Below, in pieces: positions 30,101 through 42,100 of a stretch of 64,000 bases of DNA. This DNA is from Mesocentrotus franciscanus. Its lineage: Eukaryota > Echinodermata > Echinoidea > Camarodonta > Strongylocentrotidae. The stretch is taken from positions 37,362,430 through 37,426,429 of the forward strand of contig CP137668.1 of the NCBI GenBank assembly GCA_037976565.1, read 5' to 3'. Position numbers and translations under genes: made by a program. Positions within the stretch are counted from its first letter, which is position 1, and each line of letters opens with the position of its first letter. A model generated the notes under the pieces. That model worked only from the letters and a program-made list of their open reading frames with translations, searched no databases and was not told the origin of the DNA.

Positions 30101-33100
30101 TTGCTCCTAAGAAACCAGAAGAAAAGGAAGAAAAGGTCGAGGTCAAGATCATGAAAAAGAAACCAAAGGAAAAGAAGAGATTGTTGAAGTAAAGATACCC
30201 GAAAAGAAAAAGCCTCTGACCAAGGAAGAAAAGGAGGCTGAAGAAGTGTTTGAGCTTCTCAAGGATGTCCAACCTGAACAGTATGAGAAGGTTTTGAGAA
30301 AGAAGGGCATAATCCAAACTAAAGTCATCAGGAAACACATCGAGATGGTTGAAACGCGTAAAGCTGAGGAAGCAACTCTTCAGGAGTTTGAAGTTACTCT
30401 CGAGAAACCCACCGAAGCTGCGCCAGAGGAGATGGTTATAACAATTGAACCATCCAAACTTGAGGAGGCGGCTCCAACCGAAGTTGAAATCCAGATTGCT
30501 CCTAAGAAACCAGAAGAAAAGGAAGAAAAGGTCGAGGTCAAGATCATGAAAAAGAAACCAAAGGAAAAAGAAGAGATTGTTGAAGTAAAGATACCCGAAA
30601 AGAAAAAGCCTCTGACCAAGGAAGAAAAGGAGGCTGAAGAAGTCTTTATGCTTCTCAAGGATGTAGAACCCGAGCAGTATGAGAAGGTTTTGAGGAAGAA
30701 GGGCATAATCCAAACTAAAGTCATCAGGAAACACATCGAGATGGTTGAAACGCGTAAAGCTGAGGAAGCAACTCTTGAAGAGTTCGAAATTACTCTCGAG
30801 AAACCCACCGAAGCTGCGCCAGAGGAAATGGTAATAACAATTGAACCATCCAAACTTGAGGAGGCGGCTCCAACCGAAGTTGAAATCCAGATTGCTCCTG
30901 AGAAACCGGAAGAAAAGAAAGAAAAGGTCGAGGTCAAGATCATGAAGAAGAAACCTGAAGAAACTGAAGAAGTCGTTGAGGTGAAGGTACCCAAAAAGAA
31001 AAAGCCTCTGACCAAGGAAGAACAGGAAGCAGAAGAAATCTTTACGCTTCTCAAGGATGTAGAACCCGAGCAGTATGAGAAGGTTCTGAGGAAGAAGGGC
31101 ATAATCCAAACTAAAGTCATCAAAAAACACATTGAGATGGTTGAAACGCGTAAAGCTGAGGAAGCAACTCTTGATGAGTTCGAAATTACTCTCGAGAAAC
31201 CAACTGAAGCTGCGCCAGAGGAGATGGTTATATCAATTGAACCATCCAAACTTGAGGAGGCGGCTCCAACCGAAGTTGAAATCCAGATTGCTCCTAAGAA
31301 ACCAGAAGAAAAGGAAGAAAAGGTCGAGGTCAAGATCATGAAAAAGAAACCAAAGGATAAAGAAGAGATTGTTGAAGTAAAGGTACCCGAAAAGAAAAAG
31401 CCTCTGACCAAGGAAGAACAGGAAGCAGAAGAAGTCTTTACGCTTCTCAAGGATGTAGAACCCGAGCAGTATGAGAAGGTTCTGAGGAAGAAGGGCATAA
31501 TTCAAACTAAAGTCATAAAAAAACACATCGAGATGGTTGAAACGCGTAAAGCTGAGGAAGCAACTCTTGATGAGTTCGAAATTACTCTCGAGAAACCCAC
31601 CGAAGCTGCGCCAGAGGAGATGGTTATATCAATTGAACCATCCAAACTTGAGGAGGCGGCTCCAACCGAAGTTGAAATCCAGATTGCTCCTAAGAAACCA
31701 GAAGAAAAGGAAGAAAAGGTCGAGGTCAAGATCATGAAAAAGAAACCAAAGGAAAAAGAAGAGACTGTTGAGGTAAAGGTACCCAAAAAGAAAAAGCCTC
31801 TGACCAAGGCAGAACAGGAAGCAGAAGAAGTCTTCACACTTCTCAAGGATGTAGAACCCGAGCGATATGAAAAGGTCTTGAGGAAAAAGGGCATAATCCA
31901 AACTAAAGTCATCAAAAAACACATCGAGATGGTTGAAACGCGTAAAGCTGAGGAAGCAAATCTTGAGGCGTTCGAAGTTACTCTCGAGAAACCCACTGAA
32001 TCTGCGCCAGAGGAGATGGTTGTCACACTCGAACCATCTAAACTTGAGGAGGCGGCTCCAACTGAAGTAGATTACCAGATAGCTCCTGAGAAACCAGAAG
32101 AACATGAGGAAAAGGTCGAGATTAAGATTATGAAGAAGAAACCTGAAGAAACTGAAGACGTCGTTGAGGTGAAGGTACCCAAAAAGAAAAAGCCTCTGAC
32201 CAAGGAAGAAAAGGAAGCAGAAGAAATATTTGAACTTTTGAAGGATGTGGAACCTAAGAGTTATGAAAAGGTTTTGAGGAAGAAGGGTATCATCCAAATA
32301 AAGATTATTCGGAAACATATTGAGGCAGTAGAGAAGCGCAAAGCAGAGGAGACTGTCAAGGTAACTGATATCCTCTCATTATTGACAGTTTTGTTGTTGG
32401 TATAAGACTCCATATTCACTAGTTGACATTGCCGTTTGAAGTTTACCTGTCATAATCTAGAATATCGTGATTATGGTGATATTTATTTGCCTCTCTTGTG
32501 TTTATAGCAATGAATATCGTGTGGATAGTGTTTCCTGTTTCCAACCCATCTTGTCATTGATAAGTACTTGAATACGTCACAAGAATGTACCCACAATTCT
32601 TTGGTATGAAATCTCGTTTATAGTAATGCAACTTTTGAAATGGGAGGACACAAGTAAGCATATTGAATATTTTGTCAATATAGGCTTATTTGTGCAGGTA
32701 TATTCTTTATTATAATGCCTTACTTATCGGGCAAGTCCGACCCATTTGCAAGTGGATTTGAGTAAATAGAGAAAATTCAAACAAACTAAACGGTTTAAGT
32801 TTCATCAAAGGCGGATGAATAATAAGAAATGTATGGAATTTTGAAACTTTCGCATATCAGTTCATGTTAGTAATATGTATCACATAGGCTGTTTGCGAAA
32901 TAGCGAGCCAATGATGTCAGCGCCTTATATTACTTTGCCCGTTTTGTGCCCCCCCCCAAAAAAAAATGTTTATACAGGTGTGTTTAAAAAAAGACAAACT
33001 TTAAATTTCATAAAGAAAATAAATGGGGGATAGTGAGGTGAAGATGTCATCGCCTCGCTAATTCGCATTTAGCCTAAGTGATACATATAAAATAAAATAA

Positions 33101-36100
33101 ATTATGCGAAACTTTACAATTCCATAAATATCTGATATTTCATCCGATTTTGATGAAACTTTCACCGTTTTATTTTTTCAATTCGTCTCCATTCATTAAT
33201 TCATCTTGCAAATAGGTTGGACTTCCTTTTTGATAGAAAGAATTCAATATACAATGAATTATTATGTGGTGAAAGATTTAATTCACGAAAATATCGGACC
33301 GAAATAGTAAAGAATCGATCGCACTCTATTAACATATCTCTCTTTCTAATGCCCTCTTTTTTTTCGCCAGTAACATTTTTTGTCACCCTTTCAAGTTTAA
33401 TCTCACATTTTACCCTCAAGACGTCCTAACTCATCTTTTAATAGATTAGAATAGAATAGATATCATATATGCCTCTATTATATTTCAGTGTAGACAAAGA
33501 TGAATAATTATTGTATTTATTTATAACATGAATTTATTCATGTCCGGAGAGATGTACATAGTGTGAGAGAAAAACACGGGGAGAAAGAAAGATACATAAC
33601 AGAGAGAAGGAGAGAGCAAATGTCATTTAGGGGAGGGACAATGAAAAGAGAAAACCACTCTGTTTAGTTGATTTGGCATTTCGTTGACTTGGGAATTATT
33701 TAAACAAAATAGATAGGGAGAAAAATAAAGGGGACCGCATTCACATCACACCTGTCTGGCCATCTCTCTATAAAAAAACCATACGTCTGACTTACATTTT
33801 CTCCACCCAGGAAGGAGTAGATGTCATAGTACTCGAGTAGAAAGACCACCCGTGTCTACACATGTCTACAGTCGCAAATTTTCTTTTTTTCCCGTGGTTG
33901 GCCTCAACAGACGGCTTTGATTGTACATGTATTTCTAGAAAAAGAATGATCTTCTTTATATTACACTGATAAACACTATTGATGAAATTCGAAAATTTAA
34001 CTGATTGACTGTACCTTTTTTATCGTTTAGCAACTGGCATCTCAGGAGGTGGAAGCTGAAGTCACTCTTAGAGTTCCTGAGGAGGTTCCTTCTGAAGTGG
34101 TCGAAGCAGCGGTCATTCAGCCTGTGGAAGCTGCACCCGTAGAGGCTGCCCCAGTTAAGGCGGTTCCCGAAAAGAAACTCAAACCAGGTAGGTTGAATAA
34201 TTCTATCAGTACACTGTCAAGAAAAATGGATTTGAAATCAGCATGCCATGTAGTTAGATTAACATTCATGAGAATTTTATTCAATATGTATCCAGCAAGA
34301 TGCGTTACAAATTTCTTCAGATGCTATTTAATAGCTCTTTATCTTGAAAATAATTATGATAATAGCATCTAAAGCTCACCGCACATTGCACGATCCCCTT
34401 CTGACCCGATTTTCAAATTTATAGCAGATATAGTAATCTAACCAAACATCATTTTTCCAGATTTATGTTCTAAATAATGAACAGAAAATTAAATTGTGAC
34501 CCGGCACCACAAAACCATCGAAAGGTAGCCAGAAATGACTCTTTAGCTTGGATCTCTTTGTGAAAAAGGAGACCCTCAACTTTAAATTGATATACTACTA
34601 ATTTGGCACATCCTGATCATTAATTCTTCAGGTATCAAAATATCAGCTTATTTTGTTTTAAAGTTAATGGAGATCAAAATGAGATCAATAGCCAGGGTCG
34701 TAAATTAATCAAAAAGCCTACAACCAACTCGAGATTAGAAATACATAGGTCTACAAAATACTGACATAATTCTACTTTGACCTTTAGATTATTTTGTGTT
34801 TCCAAATTTTGAAATTACTTATAGATAGTATACATTTTCAGGAAATACTAAAAATTAGAATTTGTCTAACCTGAACAACTACACCTCTAATGAGCTCTAA
34901 CTGAAATCTACACCATGCGACTCTGTGATGGTTTAGTAGTGTCTGGTCAAATTTAACTCTTCTAGTCAGAATAAAAGCAGATTCATACATGATGGGAGTA
35001 CATCAATGAAGTTTAATAAATACAATACAATACATGTTTGATATTGCAGAAGAATGGAAGTTCACTGAGGACCTCAAACCAGCCAAAGGTTTCAAGGGGG
35101 AAACCTGTGAACTCGTCTGTGAGGTCAATGATGAGAATGCAGTCGTTGAGTGGGTCAAACACGGCAAGGTTCTTAAACCAAGCGACAAGTATGAGATGAA
35201 GGAAGATGGCACCAAGAGAATCCTGGTTATCAAAGACGCTGTCCCTGTAGATGGCGCCCGATATACCTGTCAGCTTCCAAAGACTAAGACTGGTGCTTCT
35301 CTCGATGTCCAAAGTAAGTTGTTGAACAGAATTATTAATAGAGACTTGATTACTATTGTAGACGTCCAACTTTAATGCGTACAATAGGCTAAGGGCTGAA
35401 GGGCACGAGATGCTACAGCATAATCCCCAGTACAATTGCAACTTCCAATATTTGCCAGCGATCACCTCTAATCCAAAACCAGATGTTCTCTTATATATAT
35501 ATTTATATCTTAAAACAGTTTAATTTCAAGCTACTCTATAAGTTACTAGCATGTGAAGAATATCTATATCGTTTCAAAAAATCTGATCATGATTATTGTT
35601 TGAAGTGCAATTGCACAGAAAATTATTATCATTTATTTTATGATTGTGTTTACTCAAAAATATTTGGGAACAAGGTCTTAATTTTTCTCAGAAAAACAGA
35701 AGTATTGTTTGATGATGAAAAAATTGATTACAGCGATATAATTGTAGGCAAGCAATGTGATTATATAAATTCAAAATATGTAGTTTTTAAAAACCTATTA
35801 TTTGATTTAGCTTCTTATACAAACAAGAAAATGTAATTTTACAAGCATCTTCGACATTTATGTAAAGGAAATATTATGAAGGGCAAATGTTGAAAAGTAT
35901 CACCTCTGGAAAAAAAAATGTTAACTATGTTAAAAAAAGTATATTTATTTTTGTGATATAAGTATAATTCATGTGTTTTTCTTTGTAATCAATATAATTA
36001 TGTCAGTATTAATTATTCAATTAATAAATGATGGAAAAAAAAGTTTTAAACCAACAACAGCAATGAAGACCGCTTGTTAAATTGTTGACTTGTTATTATA

Positions 36101-39100
36101 AAATACCTAAAATGTATTTGGGGGAATATTGCAAAGGTTTTGAGATATTCAGATTTCATAGAGTTTATATCTAATAAATATTGTATGGAAATTATTTTCC
36201 AGCATTACAACTTCTAAAAAAAATTTTTTAAAAATATTTATATCTTGCCTAATTTAATTCAAAACTCAATTTCCATTAGACACGTCGTGTATTTTATGTG
36301 TAATAATGCACAGTCAGTGGCTGTCACGTCAGATGAAAAGTCTCAATTTGTTGATGGCTCACTAAATTGAACAAACTTGGAAGATCATAATCAAACATTA
36401 TACAGACTCCTTCCTACTGAGATTAATGTCCTTATTCCCAGGTAGCTGATCAGTGATAGAATAGCCATCCACACCCACAGAAGAAAAAAAACATGTAATT
36501 AATCTACGATATCAAGTAAATCATCAATGTCCTTGTCCTCTTTCTCTTCAGTCCCGGTCAAGGTTGTGGGTGACCTGAAACCACTGACCATTACCGAGAG
36601 GGAGACTGCTGAGCTCACATGTGAGGTGAGCAATACTAAGGCTGCCGTTACATGGCTCAAGGATGGCGAACCCATCGATGTGACCCTTGACAAGTACGAG
36701 GTCAAGGACGAAGGTCGCCGCAAGAAGCTGAGGATCAAGAACATCAGTCCAGAGGACGCTGCGGAATACACCTGCCAGCTGCCTCGGTCATCGTCCACCA
36801 TGAAACTGACAGTCGAAGGTAAGTTTATAACTAAACGCTTGCCATTTTATAGTTGCATATATCATTTCGGATTTGTTTCTATGTTTATATGCTTTCTCCT
36901 GAATTCAGAACATCAATTTCGAGTACGCGATACTATCCAACATCGCTTTCAATGTCTTTAACAAATTCAAAAAGAATTGTGATGCAGTGATATTAACTTC
37001 TTTCACTGCACTTCAGTTCATATCTATTGATTCTGATGCTATATTACTTGTGTAGAAAAAGAAAACTGTCCTCCTAGATATACACTCATAAGTTTTCAGA
37101 AGGGAATATAAAATATGAAATATGTCAAAGCTACTATTAAAGTGTGAACAGTAACTATTATCATTTAATGATTTAAGAATAGCAAATATTCACTTTGTTC
37201 ATTCATAATCTCTGCCAGTCAACAAATCACACTTTCTCTTTTCTTGTAGTAGTAAGAATTATTTCCATTTTCTTTGAATAATAATCATTCCATTATCTCT
37301 ACCAGAGAGATAATCCTGCATGCTATAGCAAATGAGTTCTCTCCTAAATGCCACTCCAGAAATGCCATTGGAAGTCCTTTCGCCCCTTACAAAATTGTTC
37401 GCCAACCTCACGAGCGATGCCACATTCGAATGTGAGGTCAGTGAGCCTTGGGCCAAGGTCATCTGGCTTAAAGGTGACAAAGAAGTCGTGCCATCGGACA
37501 AATACAAGATTGAGTCGGATGGGAGATTCAGACGGATGATCATTCAGGGTATCGCTGAAGATGACGAGTCGGAGTACACGTGTGTGTTGAGAGACAAGAG
37601 GACAACCGCTGATCTCCTCTTAAGAGGTGACATACTCGTGTCATAGTGTCATTGCGCAAACTGGTGGCGGTTTACAAACTAATGATTGCTAGCTGCTTCT
37701 CAACTTTGTTTATATCGTACTCATTTTTGTTTGTGTACAGCAATAACGTGTTTAGATTATGTGACAACATTTGCTAACATTCTAATATATCTAGAGGTTC
37801 TTCTTTATGTCATCTCGGTGTCATGTAGCATAATATAATACTACACTGCTTCTAATGGCTCGTATTTATAACGGAGACGTCTGTTAAATCTGGTTTAACT
37901 TAGTTCACTGATTTATGAAGCGCTAGGTGTTAATCTCTGTTCTGTACAAACACTGAAGTCTCTTAAAAAATTAATAAACGAAACGAATCTAATGATGAAA
38001 TTATAATTTTATCCTCTCGTGTTGAAATGATTCTTGTTATTTTTTTAATTTAATTATTCAATTATGGTAATATTCCAGAATAAAGATGGTGATACTTGAC
38101 GCTTCATAAATCAGCATTATATCAACTAAAACATAGCAGAATGCAGTACCCTTCCATAAAGTCCAGCAGATTTTTGCCTTATTCTGCTATTAGCTGGTTA
38201 ATAGTTTCCCTTCTATCACTTTTATCGACAACTGAAAATGTTTAATTTAAAACATAACGATATTTGAAAGGAGATAAGTTCCCCAAATTGTTTACTGTTT
38301 TATTGAACAATTCATCTCTTGGAATACTCTTGGAATAAACCAAATCGTAGTATATATTCGCAAAATATCAAACCATCAAATTTAAAGTGTATCAATCACC
38401 AACATGTTAGGGATTTGGGGTCGATATTCTTTATTCAGATAAATTATGAGCTATAAATAATACTTCTATAAAGAAATATTTCAAATTTAAGTACATTTAA
38501 ATAGATTTGTTAAGTTACTTATCGACACACCCGTACGGATTCGATTTGATTAGGTCGATTGTTTACATTCTATCTGTAAACAACGTGTTTTTAGGTGATT
38601 GGTACACTTTAGGAAGCGTGACCTGAATTGAAACGGTTTCAGCTAATACAAGTTTTGTTGGTGTATCCATCATTAGATATCCGCACATTCATAAGAAATC
38701 CGAGAAATTCATAATCTTATACAAGCATATTTTTTATTTGGTCTATGTTTAATGTTTTAGCCATTTGTTGACATTTGTTATCGTGTCAAATATACCCAGT
38801 CATTAACGCAAATACTACTTTGTAATATATTGTATTTTTAATTTGCAATCGTATGGCCTCGTTCAGATATGACGCGGCAAATGATGACATAAAGTGTACT
38901 ACACTTCACATTCCTGTATGTTATAACACAGAACTCAGTCAATGCGTTTATGGCCTTAGTTACGCGCAGATGACTTTCACTTACACGTAAGGATGTCTTT
39001 TTTTCTATTCTTTTTTTCTTTCTTTTGCGGCGGTTTACCGCGGCATATCTGAACAAGCCTTAATGCTAGTCTACGAAATAATATTGTCAACAATCTAATT

Positions 39101-42100
39101 GATTGAACTGCCAAAAGAAAACAACTGTTGCAACTGTTGCTTTTTTAATGCTAACATAAATATGTGATTATAGAGCCACGACAAAGTTATTCTCAAAAGC
39201 TCTATATATTTTGCAAATTTCCTAATTTTGCTTCGGTATATTAATGACATTAATCTTTGGCTCGTGGGAAATTTGAAAATATGTTGCTGACTTGTTTAAC
39301 TTTGAATCTAAATAGCATTTCGGTGTAGTATTTAAAATTGATTTGTCGAGAATTTGTCATATAAATTATATTTGACTTTCAATTACATAGGAGGCTATCT
39401 CCGAGATAATCCTAGTTGTTGATGACGTGCTATATAAAGTGGCTCCTACATTTACGTACTCGCGTCAGATGTGGCAAATCTTTGTTCTTATTTGAAAGTC
39501 CATCAGGAGTTGAAGAAATGTAATATACAATGCTTTTCAGTTTGGTCATATGAAATTATGATACATATTTAAGTGTCTTACTGTAATTAGAAAGAAAATA
39601 TATCCCTATACCCTTACCATCCCGTGCTTATGCAGTTCTGAATCACCATATCCATAGAAAGAATGCGATTTCCTAAAAACCAACGATCCTTCCACAGACC
39701 ATCCTTGACTTCCATCCAACCCTTGTAATTCCGAACTCTAAATTCCGCCTTTGTAATTGTACCCTTCCTTTCCTGGAACCATGACAGATAATATGGCTTT
39801 CCAACAAAAGATCCTGGCTATGCGGCCAACTTTAAACGTTTTGGTCCGTACTCTATTAATTCAGTGAAATCCGAACCTGGGTCTGCGATCACCTTTAACA
39901 AAGGAAAAAATAAGACCTCAGACTAACCTTTTTTTTTTAATAAACAAAAGCTTAAGCCCAGCTTCGGGTTTAGATTTGAATAGAATTCTGCTTTTAATAC
40001 CCTACCTTTCCCGGAACCACTTCAGAATCAACGTTACTAAAAAATAGTTCAGATAACGGGAAATAGCATCTACTTTGTCCCCCCCCCCAAACCCTACCCT
40101 ATCCCTTCCATGATCTGCTTAAGTGAGAAACATCGGACCAGCAAAGGAATAACTCTTTTATCAAATATGTTATCTCAAGAGATTATTTCACTTAATGCAA
40201 TTTAATATAACAGCCTCTTGCATGATTATTAACAAACCTCACCCTGTTTTCCAACTAACATTTCATGTACAACTTATTTACGCTCTATTACATGATCACT
40301 TAAGTATTTGTAATCAATTAAACGCTTTTGTGTTTTTGTCTTTACTACTGTATAATGCTTATCTCACTTGCATCAATGTCACTGTGGAACATGATATCAA
40401 TATTTCAATGAGTTTGTAATTTGTGATATCTTAATAATATACCGTTTTACCAACATATTCAAATTTACGTATGTTTCTTTCCTGTTGACCTAGTGACGAG
40501 TTATTTCGAGCTGTTTTTAATGAATGAACTACCATATGTTTGTAAAGCCTCGGGCAATCTTTCAGGGTGTCAAGAACGACCGTTGTTTAAAAATTATGCA
40601 TAAAATTTGAATATGTTAGTAAACTGGTCTTATGCGTTTCAAAATCTTCGTGTTCATAATTACATTTATCTTCCTCCATAGTTCCTGGTTTAGACCAAAT
40701 AGGAATAATCATAACATTATTACCAGCATTTTATTCTCATAAAATAAATACTTTCGTATTGGTGATAACGGAATGATATAGTTGTTATTGAAACCATTTA
40801 CATGCCTCATTACAAAATGTATTGAAGTTTTGTTTGTACATGTACAAAGGATAACAAATTTTAAATCAAATATTCAATGTATTTTTTGTGATCGCTTTAG
40901 CAGTGTATTCTTAACATGATGATATACAGTCAAACCTTCTTTAGTGACCACCTATCTACAAAGACCACATGTTTTGTTTCCCTTATAAATGGTTTCTCAT
41001 TGAAACATGTACTAAAGGAACCTGTCTACAAAGACCACTTTTGTGTTTCCCTTGGGCGGTCGCTTTAGACAGGTTTGACTGTATTTAGGCATGTGATATT
41101 CAGCCAAATAAAATATGATTGTAAATTATCACTAGATGGTTATGCTTGCACTCGTTTTCCATTAGATTCTATGAGATCCCATTCTCTCTAAGACAGATAG
41201 TAACTTTATCCATTAATTGTTACATAGAAACCATAAAGATCACCAAGCCTCCTGGTGACGAGGACTCTCGTGAAAGGCAGACTGTCAAGTTCGTCTGTGA
41301 ACTCACCGGTGATGCAGCCAAGGCGGACGTCAAGTGGAAGAAGGGGGGACAGGTCGTGAGAAAGGACAAACGCCACAAGATCATAAACGAGGGGTTGGTT
41401 TCAACCCTTGTGATCGAGGATCTGTCGCCTTCCGATGCCGGAAAATATTCCGTCCTGGTGGACAACATAGAAATGCCCTTCACGCTTAGCGTCCTAGCCT
41501 TGAAACCGCCTATCTTTACCACAAAACCGAAAGCTGTAGACACACAAGAAGGTGAGATGCGTAATAATTTCCTTCCTCAAAATGCAAGAATACAAAACTG
41601 ACTATTTGATTAACATCTAAGGGAGGTGTACTTGGATATTGTGTGTGCAGAAGAAGAAAAAAAAAATCCTCCAATAATTAAAAAAAAAAAAATGACAAAT
41701 TCTGGCCCTGTTATCATAACAGTGAAGGACTACAATGGTATTGAAATATATTGCGTATGTGGCATTCGACTGATTTTGATCTGTTCAAGAGAATCAACTC
41801 TTTAGGCTATATATGTATTTTGCATTGATCATTATTTGTTGCCAATATACGTTCCCCAAATGGTTTTCTCTTATTCACCCGTTACCCTCAAGTGGAACGT
41901 GAGTATTGTGACTCTATAATAATAAAAACAATCTGATCGAGTATCAAATCACAAATTCTATTCATTCTTTTTTTCCAGGTATGTCCGCCATATTCCGCTA
42001 CGTCGTCGCCGGCTTCCCTGTACCCGAGATTAAGTTCACCAAGGACTGGAAGGAAATCACGCCGGAGAACTCCGACGTCACCTTCCAATTTGACGAGGCC

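Larger units (their letters stand above)
37627..41227 (+). other. 3.6 kb intron rich in MITE-like elements
   Basis: One of the longest introns in the window. Five short elements with terminal inverted repeats are visible (37908-38114, 38384-38610, 38857-39060, 39842-39990, 40925-41083). There is also a C-run at about 40080. No exon or RNA gene was recognised. Confidence 0.6.

Noticed and set aside
7529..31630. Long open frames on the minus strand across both arrays (up to about 500 codons).
   Set aside because: They are mirror frames of a repeated coding unit with strong codon bias. Their translations are low-complexity Phe/Leu/Ser-rich and repeat with the same period.
7565..32360. CRISPR-like or satellite DNA interpretation of the regular repeats.
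   Set aside because: The units are 330-396 bases, have no spacers, and keep an open protein frame with conserved motifs and splice borders. They are coding repeats.
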